Origin: Flectonema sp. DT1601 | Lineage: Eukaryota > Euglenozoa > Diplonemea > Diplonemida > Diplonemidae | Reading direction: 5' to 3' | Assembly (NCBI GenBank): GCA_964019425.1 | Contig: OZ025867.1 | Coordinates: 307,697 to 371,696, forward strand | Length of the DNA stretch: 64,000 nucleotides | Part shown: positions 34,825 through 45,301 of the stretch, one piece after another | How positions within the stretch are numbered: position 1 is the stretch's first letter | Layout: each line of letters begins with the position of its first letter | The notes under the pieces: model-generated | What the model was told of the DNA's origin: nothing | What the model saw: the letters and a program-made list of their open reading frames with translations, nothing else | The model's database searches: none | Position numbers and translations under genes: made by a program

Positions 34825-35402
34825 ACTCCCTGCGTTTTGACCAGAAATCTCTTCTTCCCACCCCGGTATCTTTTGATTTTGTTTTTTCTTCCGATTCATT
34901 TCTTTTTTTCTCTTTTTTTTTATTCTTTCGTGTATCTATAGGTGAGAAGTGAACGGATCACAACAGGGAGTGTGTGTGTGCGAAATTGCCAGCATTCTGT
35001 TTTAGTCTCTTGAGACAACGTGAGGTAGGCATTCTAAAGCAGGAGGTGCGTATCGATAAAAAACTTGCGACTAAATGTCGGAAAGGAAAACAACAAAGAA
35101 GGAGAAAAAAAAACGTATCTTCGAAAGTTACGCTCCTACCCACCTGCCAGTAGTGCCTTCGCCGTGTACAGCAGAAAAAACAAAAAAAAAAAAAAACAAA
35201 AAAAAACTAGCAACTAAAAAAAAACAAAAAAACGTGTGCATTCTTTTTCAGTAACAACAACGACAAGTATTCGCAATCAATAAATCCAATCCTCTCTCGC
35301 AGGGACAAACTAATGGGAAGGCACCACAACTATAGCTGACTTAACTTTACTTATCTTTAATTCTATTAATAACTCTAACATCACTCAACCAGACACACGA
35401 TA
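34825..35402. other. spacer
   Basis: AT-rich with A runs (35176-35230). No supported gene. Confidence 0.6.
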
Positions 35403-36227
35403 ATGAGCGCCTACGGTAGTCTCTCAGAAGATGAATACCGAGAACAAGTCCGTCGTGAAGTAGAGCGAGAGATGGCTGTTGGAAGTCGAAACACTGTTGT
35501 TGTAGAAAGGAAGAATGACAACCTGTCTAAGGAAGTTGACTCTCACAGATGTCCGATTTGTATTGAATTAATGTTATATCCCAACTACAGTCCTCTGATG
35601 TTAGTTCCTTGTGGACACACGTTCTGCAGCAAGTGTCTCAGCAAATATCAGCAAACTGCGAAATCCGTCTGCCCGCTGTGTCGTTCAAAGATTACCAGCA
35701 CTGTTCCTAACCATTCACTTCGATGTATAATTGAGGCTTACGCATATGACACAATCAACAGCGGTAGTGGTGGTCAGAAGGTTCGACTTCATCCGTCTTT
35801 TGAGTCTGCAATTGAGCATCACTCTGACCCGGATAACGTTGATCAGATACGTGATTATGTTTCGATGTACACGATGGCTGAAGCTCGATCTAAAGTTCTT
35901 GTTGCAGAGCAGCAAACTTCTAAAGATGAGCATTCCAATATTACAAAAACTATCGACGTCGATAAACAAGTCGCCGCCTACCTCATCAACGAACAACATC
36001 AATTGAACGATCAAATTACAAAACTTTCTAATGAACTAAAGATGGTTCAATCTCAACTAATTGATAGACAGGAAGCTATAAAGGCAGGTGGTGAAGTGCA
36101 ACTAAAACTCGAAGACAGAATTCAAGAACTGGACAAGTCGATTACAACCATTGACAGAGAGTCTTTGAAAGCTAAAACAATTGTTGGTCACTTAGCACCT
36201 GACTTGGATCTTGACGCAATTGAGTAG
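35403..36227 (+). CDS. RING-finger protein with coiled-coil C-terminus
   Basis: A 274-residue probable E3 ubiquitin ligase. A C3HC4 RING lies at about residues 49-95: CPIC, then PCGHTFCSKC, then CPLCRSKI, with all eight zinc ligands present. A helix follows (HSLRCIIEAYA). Residues about 160-265 are heptad-rich and predicted coiled coil (QLNDQITKLSNELKMVQSQL), as in TRIM-like or RNF-type ligases that dimerise. There is no B-box or SPRY domain, no transmembrane segment and no signal peptide. Substrate unknown. Single exon starting at ATG 35403. Confidence 0.88.
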   Translation: MSAYGSLSEDEYREQVRREVEREMAVGSRNTVVVERKNDNLSKEVDSHRCPICIELMLYPNYSPLMLVPCGHTFCSKCLSKYQQTAKSVCPLCRSKITSTVPNHSLRCIIEAYAYDTINSGSGGQKVRLHPSFESAIEHHSDPDNVDQIRDYVSMYTMAEARSKVLVAEQQTSKDEHSNITKTIDVDKQVAAYLINEQHQLNDQITKLSNELKMVQSQLIDRQEAIKAGGEVQLKLEDRIQELDKSITTIDRESLKAKTIVGHLAPDLDLDAIE

Positions 36228-36631
36228 CACCGCCCTCATCTCGTCTCTCTTTGATTTTATTCAGTCAGTTAGTCACTCTGTAAGTCGCTGTATTAGATTT
36301 CGTTATTTATATCTAAGGAGTTGTTAGGTAGTTTACTATTAATTTGGTTTGTTATGTTAACTACTATTCTCATTGTGTTGGCAACTGGTAGCAGCTTGTT
36401 GTCTTATTCTTTTGATTTGGTTTGTTTTTAACCTGTGAAGGTGCCCACATCAGACATAACACAATTTATTACCCAGCCTTGCTCCCAGTTCCCCTTTGCA
36501 AAGGCAGTACTTCAATTATGTCGGAGTTTTGGTTATTATTCAACTTCTGTTCAATACCAGTTTCATATGTGAGTATGATGTGGTGAGTGTTGTGTAGTTG
36601 TTATCGTATTTTCCGTTTAGAGACACAAGAT
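36228..36631. other. spacer
   Basis: No gene seen. Ends with TTCCGTTTAG, an acceptor-like site 12 nt before the next ATG. Confidence 0.6.
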
Positions 36632-38083
36632 ATGCAACATGAAGGAATAGTTTGTATCTTCTTATTCCTGAGCATCATATTATGTGCGGCAGGTCAGACT
36701 TTTACAACTCAAAGAGAGGGAAGCGGATGGCCGATTCCTCTCTTAACATTCGGAGTGATAGCTGACCCTCACGCTAATGTAATTCATAGACAGCCGTGGT
36801 GGTGTGATCTCCAATGTTGGAAGAGAGAGGTAAAACTAGCGGCAAGTTCAAAAGGAAGAAAACACGCGGGAGTTCTAAAGAAAGTAAAAGAAAGTGTTGA
36901 AACCCTTTCAGGAGTACCAGGTATTACCTTCTCAGTTAATCTTGGAGACCTCTGTGATATGGATATGTTAGTAAACATGCCTATCGTGTTGGATATTTGG
37001 AATAGGCTTCCTCATCAACATCACAATTTAATGGGAAATCACGATCTCAGGGGTGAAAATGACCGTTTTGGCGAAGCAGCTAAAATGAGAAACCGCACCC
37101 AATACAAATGGCTTCTCAAAGAATGGGGTCTTGATGAGGTGTTTTATTACAGCTTTGCGCACGGTCCGTTTAGATTCATTGTTCTCGACAGTATGACACT
37201 TCCACCAACAGCGGGTGGGTTGTTAAAAGACAATCAAGTGAAGTGGTTGGAATCTCAACTGATTTCTTCTTCAAAGAATAATGAAGAAGTTGTAATATTC
37301 GCTCACATTCCAATAGGAATGGCAACTAATGCTCTTCGGCATCTACTTGGAAGGCATAATAACATCATAGCAATTTTTCATGGACATAAACACAAAGGTG
37401 GTTATGATTTCCACGATACTGGTAAACACTTAATCACCGTCCAGGGAATGATAGAAACAGATATAAATGCCTTCGCTTACGTTAACATCTTCATCGACAG
37501 AATTGAAGTCATCGGATTTGGTCGCGTTCCTACAAAAGTTTACTTTAAAACACCTGAGCAAGTTCAACGCTCAAAACAACAAAACCCATCCCTCTACCTT
37601 CCGTTAGTAAAGAAGTACATTAGTGAAGGTTCGTATGATGACGGAGTTGTTAGTAAATATGTTTCTGACTTGGAGAGTGGGAAGGTTGATTTTAATAATC
37701 AATTCAGTCTTCCGAAGGATGTGACTCAAAAGAATTTACGTCCACTTAAAGAACAGACGGATCTTAATTGGCTAAAGTCAAGAGGAGTTACTTTATTGCG
37801 TAACATAACTCAGCGAACTACATCAACTCGTGTTGGAGTTGTTGTTGACTACGGAAGTTATGATGTAGATGTTACTCTTCCAGCAAGCGACAGACCTGTT
37901 CATATTCAATCTTCCAAATCGAGCATTCCTTTTCTTGACGACCAACAGGCGGTCAGTGCGACATACTCAGCGAGTACTTTAATTACGCTGCTGTCAATTT
38001 CATTATCTCTGATATTTATATGTATGTGGAAGTCGGGACTGAGATCCAAAAAGCAAGCAAGGCTTCAACCAAGCATTGGGTGA
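36632..38083 (+). CDS. Membrane-anchored metallophosphoesterase, ADPRM-like
   Basis: A 483-residue calcineurin-like phosphoesterase, likely a dimetal pyrophosphatase at the cell surface or in the secretory pathway. The ATG at 36632 begins a signal peptide (VCIFLFLSIILCAAGQ); the longer frame upstream starts only with GTG. Metal-binding motifs appear in family order: GVIADPHAN (about 42), NLGDLCDMD (about 103), GNHDLRGE (about 134), FAHIPIG (about 223), HGHKHKGGY (about 249). The segment after the last motif (GMIETDINAFAYVNIFIDRI, then GFGRVP) parallels ADPRM (ADP-ribose/CDP-alcohol diphosphatase), giving the subfamily call. Unlike cytosolic ADPRM it has an N-terminal signal and a C-terminal hydrophobic helix (about 450-470, LITLLSISLSLIFICMW) with a basic tail, so it would act as an anchored ectoenzyme. 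Substrate is inferred from family resemblance. Confidence 0.85.
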   Translation: MQHEGIVCIFLFLSIILCAAGQTFTTQREGSGWPIPLLTFGVIADPHANVIHRQPWWCDLQCWKREVKLAASSKGRKHAGVLKKVKESVETLSGVPGITFSVNLGDLCDMDMLVNMPIVLDIWNRLPHQHHNLMGNHDLRGENDRFGEAAKMRNRTQYKWLLKEWGLDEVFYYSFAHGPFRFIVLDSMTLPPTAGGLLKDNQVKWLESQLISSSKNNEEVVIFAHIPIGMATNALRHLLGRHNNIIAIFHGHKHKGGYDFHDTGKHLITVQGMIETDINAFAYVNIFIDRIEVIGFGRVPTKVYFKTPEQVQRSKQQNPSLYLPLVKKYISEGSYDDGVVSKYVSDLESGKVDFNNQFSLPKDVTQKNLRPLKEQTDLNWLKSRGVTLLRNITQRTTSTRVGVVVDYGSYDVDVTLPASDRPVHIQSSKSSIPFLDDQQAVSATYSASTLITLLSISLSLIFICMWKSGLRSKKQARLQPSIG

Positions 38084-38375
38084 ATGACTTCCCGTCACTG
38101 TTGTGTTATAAAGTTATAACTAACGACTAGCTGGTTCTTTCTAGAGATTCGTGTTAAAGTTAATAAGGATTTCCTACCTCAGATCAAAAGGTCTTGTTCT
38201 GTTCGGTACCTCCGAATTAATATTAAGTTTCAACACTTCACGATGTTTTAGTATTCCTTTTCATAAACTACAGCATCGATAACTATGGGTGAGGTGAGTT
38301 GAACTCAAACAGAACATTTCACGTCGCAAACTAAATATTTGTTCATTATTTCAATTCCTTTGTTCAGATCACCAA

Positions 38376-41300
38376 ATGCAGCGAGTAATGTATCCCGTGG
38401 CACTCCTCAGTGCTACGGCTTACGGATTGTCACCTGACCCGCTCTTCTCTCGCGATCTCATCTTCTTTCAGGACAGAAGCAACGATCCAAAGCACCCTGA
38501 TTCTGATCGTGTTATCAATTGGATGTCTCAACCTGGAAACAACTGGCTCGGCAATCAATTGAGAGCAGACATATCATTTCACGTATTCGAAGCAAACTGT
38601 ACAACTGAATACAGAGAGTTTGTGAAGTCTGCTGATTTCTACGACGGGGAGTGTGATTTTCTGAAGATGCCGGTACCTCCATTTGGAGCAGCTGAAGGAG
38701 AAGATGCTTACCAATGTACAAATGGTGGAGATTGCCATCTGTTAGTTATTGATCGGGAGAGGAATTTATTATTCGAGCAATGGAGAACTGATATCATTGG
38801 AGGAGGTGCACAAGACAATCCATATAACGGAGGCTGTGCTACAGCTTGGGATCTTACTAAAGACTACGGTTGGAACAAAGCTAAAGGTTACGACTACTCT
38901 AATCCTGGTCGTGGTATTGACTGTACGTCAGCTGATGCTGGAGGTCTTCCCATTACTCCTCTTCTCTTCACACCTGAAGAGCTTGATGCTGGAGTTATCA
39001 AACACGCTCTGAGATATGTTCTCCCGAATAAGAACATCAGAAGAAGGAAATTTGTCTTCCCAATCACTCACGGGACGTCAACATCTGGTCCTGATGATGC
39101 CCCGCCTTATGGAGCACATTTGAGATTGAAGCCAACTGCGGATCTCAAAGCTGCCTATCCATCTCGAGACTTTGATGGGTTGTCAAAGGGAGCGAAGGTG
39201 ATAATAACAGCTCTGCAAACGTATGGAATGTTCTTAACTGACGGAGGTAGGATTCCATTGTTGGGAGTTAACGACAGGTACTCGAGTATCAAATATTGTG
39301 ACCACGACAAGTACACTTACTGTGATGATGATCCAAACAGATTGTTTCACACTCATGATTTGAAGTTTCTGGGAGCCCAGGATTTTGAGATGCTGGATAA
39401 CGGAGGAGTTGAAAGAGATGTTGGAGTTCAAGGATGTACTCTTCTGAATCCGTGGGTGGAACCAGCTACACCAACTTGTGTTACTCCTTCACCAAACTCA
39501 ATCCCGACTGCGGTGCCAACGGCAATTCCAACAACAGTTCCGAGTGTTTCAACGACATCAACACCAGCAGCGGTACCAACAGCAGGTGATTCGCTCTTCT
39601 CTCGCGATCTCATCTTCTTTCAGGACAGAAGCAACGATCCAAAGCACCCTGATTCTGATCGTGTTATCAATTGGATGTCTCAACCTGGAAACAACTGGCT
39701 CGGCAATCAATTGAGAGCAGACATATCATTTCACGTATTCGAAGCAAACTGTACAACTGAATACAGAGAGTTTGTGAAGTCTGCTGATTTCTACGACGGG
39801 GAGTGTGATTTTCTGAAGATGCCGGTACCTCCATTTGGAGCAGCTGAAGGAGAAGATGCTTACCAATGTACAAATGGTGGAGATTGCCATCTGTTAGTTA
39901 TTGATCGGGAGAGGAATTTATTATTCGAGCAATGGAGAACTGATATCATTGGAGGAGGTGCACAAGACAATCCATATAACGGAGGCTGTGCTACAGCTTG
40001 GGATCTTACTAAAGACTACGGTTGGAACAAAGCTAAAGGTTACGACTACTCTAATCCTGGTCGTGGTATTGACTGTACGTCAGCTGATGCTGGAGGTCTT
40101 CCCATTACTCCTCTTCTCTTCACACCTGAAGAGCTTGATGCTGGAGTTATCAAACACGCTCTGAGATATGTTCTTCCGAATAAGAACATCAGAAGAAGGA
40201 AATTTGTCTTCCCAATCACTCACGGGACGTCAACATCTGGTCCTGATGATGCCCCGCCTTATGGAGCACATTTGAGATTGAAGCCGACTGCGGATCTCAA
40301 AGCTGCCTATCCATCTCGAGACTTCGATGGGTTGTCAAAGGGAGCGAAGGTGATAATAACAGCTCTGCAAACGTATGGAATGTTCTTAACTGACGGAGGT
40401 AGGATTCCATTGTTGGGAGTTAATGACAGGTACTCGAGTATCAAATATTGTGACCACGACAAGTACACTTACTGTGATGATGATCCAAACAGATTGTTTC
40501 ACACTCATGATTTGAAGTTTCTGGGAGCCCAGGATTTTGAGATGCTGGATAACGGAGGAGTTGAAAGAGATGTTGGAGTTCAAGGATGTACTCTTCTGAA
40601 TCCGTGGGTGGAACCAGCTACACCAACTTGTGTTACTCCTTCACCAAACTCAATCCCGACTGCGGTTCCTACAGCAATGCCTACCGCCCTCCCGACTGCG
40701 GTGCCTACAGCGATGCCTACTGCCCTCCCGACTGCAGTGCCAACAGCAGTTCCAACTGCGGTTCCTACAGCAATGCCTACCGCCCTCCCGACTGCAGTGC
40801 CAACAGCAGTTCCGACTGCGGTGCCTACAGCGATGCCTACTGCCCTCCCGACTGCAGTGCCAACAGCAGTTCCAACTGCGGTGCCTACAGCAATGCCAAC
40901 CGCAATCCCAACTGCAGTACCAACGGTAATTCCGACTACAGCGCCCACAGCAATCCCAGCTGCAGTGCCAACAGCAGTTCCGACTGCGGTTCCTGGAGTA
41001 ATCCCGACTGCTGTTCCAACAGCAGTTCCAACTGCGGTGCCTACGGTAATGCCTACCGTAATCCCAACTGCAGTACCAACGGTAATTCCGACTACAGCGC
41101 CCACAGCAGTTCCGACTGCAGTGCCTAGAGCAATCCCCACTGCGGTTCCAACTGCGGTTCCTGGAGTAATCCCGACTGCAATTCCGACTGCGGTTCCAAC
41201 TACGGTTCCTGGAGTAATCCCGACTGCTGTGCCAACGTCAGTTCCGACTGCAGTGCCTAGAGCAATCCCGACAGCAGTCCCGACTGCGGTTCCTGGAGCA

Positions 41301-42053
41301 ATCCCGACTGCGGTGCCTACAGTAATGCCTACCGTAATCCCAACCGCAGTACCAACGGTAATTCCGACTATGGCGCCCACAGCAAACCCGGCTGCAGTGC
41401 CAACAGCAGTTCCGACTGCGGTTCCTGGAGCAATCCAGACTACAGTTCCTGCGGCAAATCCGACCTCAATGCCAACTACAGTTCCGACTGCAATGCCAAC
41501 AGCAACTCCTACTAGAGTGCCAGCAGCAATGCAGACGGAGGTTCCAACTCCAACGGATGTGCCAACAACTAATCAAACGGTTATACCCACCACGGTTCCT
41601 TCACCTGTCCCGGGAGTACCTGTGACAACGAGCCCAACGTCGGTAGATACTGCAATCCCTACTGCAACACCGACGCTTGTTCCGGGAAATCAGACTACAT
41701 CTCCATACTCAACGCCGCTTCCCGAAGGTGGGTCAACATCTGATGTTGGTAACGAAGACAGCAACAGCGGTAGTAACTCTAAGGGTGAGTCAACATCTAA
41801 TGCTGGTAACGAAGACGGTAGTAACTCTAAGACTCAAGGTGGAGCAACATCAAGTGTTGATGATGATAGCAGTGATGGATTAGACTGGTGGATCTATTTG
41901 CTACTTGCACTTTTGCTCGCTTGTGTCGGGATCGCTATAGCAGCATACGTAGTTAAGAAGAAGAACGACGAAACAATATACTTGAGTGACATAGCAGCTG
42001 GGAACTTCTTTATGCAAGAGGTGCCAGAGAAGCACGAGCAAATTCATATCTGA
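38376..42053 (+). CDS. Membrane protein with duplicated ectodomain and (PTAx)n stalk
   Basis: A 1225-residue type I membrane protein. A signal peptide (MQRVMYPVALLSATAYG) precedes two copies of a roughly 357-residue Cys-containing domain (about 23-379 and 407-763) that are identical in protein sequence; the DNA copies are offset by exactly 1152 bp. The motif GIDCTSADAGGLPITPLLF with later HALRYVLP and FPITHGTSTSG resembles a secreted domain of unknown function I associate with bacteria (TSADAAGLPI type); this is from memory and should be checked. Residues about 764-1090 are a Pro-Thr-Ala-x stalk of four-residue repeats, then a Ser/Asn/Gly linker, a TM helix at about 1171-1193 (IYLLLALLLACVGIAIAA) and a roughly 30-residue tail. 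Such stalks are usually O-glycosylated and hold the domain away from the membrane (inference). Confidence 0.92.
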   Translation: MQRVMYPVALLSATAYGLSPDPLFSRDLIFFQDRSNDPKHPDSDRVINWMSQPGNNWLGNQLRADISFHVFEANCTTEYREFVKSADFYDGECDFLKMPVPPFGAAEGEDAYQCTNGGDCHLLVIDRERNLLFEQWRTDIIGGGAQDNPYNGGCATAWDLTKDYGWNKAKGYDYSNPGRGIDCTSADAGGLPITPLLFTPEELDAGVIKHALRYVLPNKNIRRRKFVFPITHGTSTSGPDDAPPYGAHLRLKPTADLKAAYPSRDFDGLSKGAKVIITALQTYGMFLTDGGRIPLLGVNDRYSSIKYCDHDKYTYCDDDPNRLFHTHDLKFLGAQDFEMLDNGGVERDVGVQGCTLLNPWVEPATPTCVTPSPNSIPTAVPTAIPTTVPSVSTTSTPAAVPTAGDSLFSRDLIFFQDRSNDPKHPDSDRVINWMSQPGNNWLGNQLRADISFHVFEANCTTEYREFVKSADFYDGECDFLKMPVPPFGAAEGEDAYQCTNGGDCHLLVIDRERNLLFEQWRTDIIGGGAQDNPYNGGCATAWDLTKDYGWNKAKGYDYSNPGRGIDCTSADAGGLPITPLLFTPEELDAGVIKHALRYVLPNKNIRRRKFVFPITHGTSTSGPDDAPPYGAHLRLKPTADLKAAYPSRDFDGLSKGAKVIITALQTYGMFLTDGGRIPLLGVNDRYSSIKYCDHDKYTYCDDDPNRLFHTHDLKFLGAQDFEMLDNGGVERDVGVQGCTLLNPWVEPATPTCVTPSPNSIPTAVPTAMPTALPTAVPTAMPTALPTAVPTAVPTAVPTAMPTALPTAVPTAVPTAVPTAMPTALPTAVPTAVPTAVPTAMPTAIPTAVPTVIPTTAPTAIPAAVPTAVPTAVPGVIPTAVPTAVPTAVPTVMPTVIPTAVPTVIPTTAPTAVPTAVPRAIPTAVPTAVPGVIPTAIPTAVPTTVPGVIPTAVPTSVPTAVPRAIPTAVPTAVPGAIPTAVPTVMPTVIPTAVPTVIPTMAPTANPAAVPTAVPTAVPGAIQTTVPAANPTSMPTTVPTAMPTATPTRVPAAMQTEVPTPTDVPTTNQTVIPTTVPSPVPGVPVTTSPTSVDTAIPTATPTLVPGNQTTSPYSTPLPEGGSTSDVGNEDSNSGSNSKGESTSNAGNEDGSNSKTQGGATSSVDDDSSDGLDWWIYLLLALLLACVGIAIAAYVVKKKNDETIYLSDIAAGNFFMQEVPEKHEQIHI
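38441..40664 (+). repeat. Direct repeat of about 1.07 kb, 1152 bp apart
   Basis: Positions about 38441-39512 recur at about 39593-40664. The only differences I see inside the unit are four third-position changes (CTC/CTT Leu, CCA/CCG Pro, TTT/TTC Phe, AAC/AAT Asn), all synonymous. Confidence 0.9.
40660..41640 (+). repeat. 12-bp-periodic tandem repeat encoding PTA(V/M/I/L)
   Basis: Degenerate repeat of CCNACNGCNRTN units with higher-order blocks (for example CCGACTGCGGTGCCTACAGC recurring). Because stop codons are rare in it, other frames are also open for long distances; these are not genes. Confidence 0.85.
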
Positions 42054-45000
42054 GCACCTCAGCCAGTGCCTACCTTCATTCATCCTTAAGAAGGTACTTC
42101 AATCTTTTCCAGTTGCAGTCATTTACTACGCTGCCGCTGACAGTCAAGATTGTCGGAGAAATTGTTGTTCCTTTTGAGCTTGAAAATGCAGTATCAAATT
42201 ACCTCTCCAGTTCGTGTTGTTTTTAAGTGGCATTAAAACCTATTTCCTACCTCTGTTCTTTTGTCAAACTTTTACGTGGCGTTCCAACTTTAATTGTTAA
42301 AACATCTCCCTCTCTATTTCGCCTTAACTTTAGTAGTTATTTGCTTTTGTCGCAAGTAAATCACTTTGCGATAATTCTAATGGTAAGCAACTTGCCATTA
42401 CCTTTGATGCTTATGTCCTTCGGTGGATACAATTTTGACTTTGAGATCTTTTTAATACTCAACGTCAACAACAGGAGAATGTGTTCACTTTCCTTGACGG
42501 TATCTTAAGTAACATTCTAAAACCATTATTAAGCTGCTTTTCAACAGCCTTTCTGCTATGCAAACGATCTTTTTTCAATTCTTTAGAGATATACGTTTGT
42601 TAGCAAAGAAAGCGATTGTTTTGCACAAAAAAAAAAAGAAAGAATAAAAATAACTCACGACTTTATTTATGGCAGTCGGGTACTTCTTCTTTTTGGAACA
42701 CAACAGTTGAATTGACGTTAATTGTGTGGTGTTCTTTTCCTTCCAATTCATTTCCTTTCTTCTTTAATGCAATGAATATTTGTATTGTTTTTATAAAAAT
42801 CCCTTTTTTTCTTGATGAATACTTTAGGCAAGTTGTTGTTTGTATCGCAGACAATAAAATGTTCTTTGTCAGTAATGCCTCACAAATCCTTAATTAAACA
42901 ACTGAATGTCCCCTTTACTTAAGGTTAGGGTCCTCAGACCTTTGAGCGACCACACGTGGTCGGTCTTGTGGGACTCGTCTTACGGCAGGCCAATGTGATT
43001 GCGATTTACTTCTTACCGACCTCAGCAGTTGAAGATCTACGTGCTGAACTTAAGCATATCACTCAGCACAGGAAAAGAAAGCAACAGCGATTCTCCCAAA
43101 TCGCTTACTTTCGTTATGAACTTATAAACCGCTCCCTCCTTTCCTCTCCTTTTCTGAACAAATAAATCTTGAATGAGAAAAATCTCTCGGAGTGTACGTA
43201 AAATACTTCGCACTTTTTTTTTTTTTTTTTTTTGAATTTGAACACATCAAAAATCTATTTTTCCTTTAAATGAACTAATAAATCCCTCCCTGCAACAGTA
43301 CAAGTGAAGGAAGTATCTGCCGACTCACACAATCTTCTGATTAATGGGACAATGAAGCCTTTCATCTCAAAAAGAGTTCAGCTTGACTGTCTCAGTAACC
43401 CCTTTTGTAATTATCCTTTTTTTTTTTTTTCTATTCCAAAAACACGCCATTGCTGCCGCTGCTGGCATTGTTTCCTGTAGGACGGATTTTTACTTAAAAA
43501 AACGGTACTCGGGTACGATGCTGTTTATGGTATTCCATATCGCCCATAGAAAGCTGCGAAATACTTACGAACTACTCCATTATCTATTTACCTGTGTGAT
43601 CTTTTGTTGGTCATGGTCAGAAAGGGGCGGGTTGACTTCTCCTTATGGCCACAGAGTGATGTTATTCTTTCTTCGTTAAACTGAAGGAAAGTCCCGACTT
43701 CTTATCTCAACAACTGAAATTTATTTCCTCGAAGAAAAAAAAAACGAGAATTAAAAAATAATGGCTCAAAAATGAATAAAGTCATTTAATATTTCCAACA
43801 CTAACTCCAATTTCACAACGTTCCTCACTTCAAAGAATCCTAACTCGCAAGACTGGGACTCCTGTGACTCCTCTCGAGTCTCTCTTGGATATTCACGAAT
43901 ATTATTATTTAGTTAAAGTATTTCTCAAAAGCAGCATGACAGGTTAGCACCGACCACACGGAGTTCCTCGTAGAAGCTTCTCCAGAGTGTCAACTCTCTT
44001 TAGAACGGACTAAAGAAACAGATCGCATAATGAGGGGAACATATTGAGTTGCCGCCGTTTGGAACACTTTAGCAACTTAATATCTTTTGCCTTGCAGTAG
44101 GTTACTAAAAAAACAATGAAAGTTTTTGACGTGCCTGGGTTTGGGACTCCCACAGACTTACTTCTACACCATACTGATGAGAGAATAGAGGTAAGAGGTA
44201 TATGGATTCATTGTCATTTTCATATTTTCCAGCAAAATACAAAATGTGGTGGGGAGCAGAAAAAAGATCTAGCATAATCTTCTGTGTGTGAACTGCCGTT
44301 CCCTCGCTGCCACTTTCGTTCCTTCTGCAACCTTGAAGTTTTGTGATTCTTCTTTCTCTCTTCAAGTTACCCATTTTCATCTTCCTGAATAACTTTATTT
44401 TACAACCTTTTCAGTGTAATGGAAATGTGATGTGGGGGCACTCCTGTTTTCATTAGGCTTCTATGTTCACGGCCTCCAGTGGCATTGTAGTGTAATCGAC
44501 TTTTTTTGACAGACCCCAACTGTTCAACTTGCACTTCAGTGGTATAGCAAGCGGATGAAGGGGAGAACGCTTTCTGTACTTTCTCTTTATTGAAGTAATC
44601 TGTCTTCTGTCTTTGTCTATTCCTCACCTCCCTCTCACAGTAAGGATGATTTTAACCGACTCCTGAGTAGTTTTCGCTGCATTGCAGATACTGATACGAG
44701 TCAAAAGTGCAGGATCAACCACCTGAACAAAGCTGTTTGCCTTCTCGTTTGAGTTGTCTTCTGCCTTGAACTTCTTCATAAGGAGTATTGCACGCCGCCT
44801 CCAACTAACCATTTAGGAGTGATAACAGTGACTTGTCCTCTCCAAGATTTTGATAATCTATCGAAAACTTAAGATGCCGTCGTTTGGTTCGAGGGTTTCT
44901 GTTTGCCCTTGCCTTCACACTATCCATCAGGTTAACAGCTGCCATCGTCTTGTTGTACCTGTCTACCTGCACAATAAATTGTATAAGATAGAAAGGTACT

Positions 45001-45301
45001 GCTGCTGCCATTGGCTGCGGCAGTTAAATTACGAAGAGTAGAATGCCTATCCATTGCGTGCTTGTATTTATTACAAGTCGTTTTTGCTGTTGCAATTTGA
45101 ATTTTTTATTAATTTAGTGAAGTAGTTATGTCATCTTTAATTCTCTTTTACAGGATGAGAGTTTGATAATAATATTAAGAGAAGAATTTGTGTTGGTGTT
45201 TGTAGTGTGGGTGACTATCTCTTCGGCCTCTTGAGGCGCTATTCGCTATTTCAAGTGGACGCTGCTTCCTTCCCACCTTCAATGATTCCTTCCCCACTTC
45301 A
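42054..45301. other. 3.2-kb spacer with an rDNA fragment; no firm gene
   Basis: Apart from the 28S fragment at about 42925-43098, only weak frames are seen. A chain of four minus-strand frames of 62-91 codons (45011 down to 44105) lies nearly end to end and might be a decayed or spliced minus-strand gene, but no domain is visible. Homopolymers at 43216-43233 and 43419-43430. Confidence 0.5.
42925..43098 (+). pseudogene. rDNA fragment: ITS2-like sequence and 28S 5' end
   Basis: From about 43017 the sequence reads CGACCTCAGCAG, then GCTGAACTTAAGCATATCA, CAGGAAAAGAAAGCAACAG and GATTCTCCCA: the beginning of nuclear 28S rRNA. It breaks off at 43098, before the conserved GTAACGGCGAG that follows in the other copy. 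Upstream, 42925-43016 may be the 5.8S tail (CTTTGAGCGACC) and ITS2; this part is less certain. About 115 bp (42984-43098) match 21931-22045 in inverted orientation with only two or so mismatches. Confidence 0.78.

Noticed and set aside
40580-41380. Antisense 266-codon Val-Gly-Thr-Ala frame and a + strand 180-codon frame
   Set aside because: Alternate readings of the 12-bp PTA repeat.
42956-43165. 69-codon + strand frame
   Set aside because: It spans the 28S rDNA fragment, so it is not protein-coding.
45200-45245. Sequence with slight likeness to the U2 snRNA 5' region (TCTTCGGCCTCTTGAGGC)
   Set aside because: The diagnostic branch-recognition segment of U2 does not follow.
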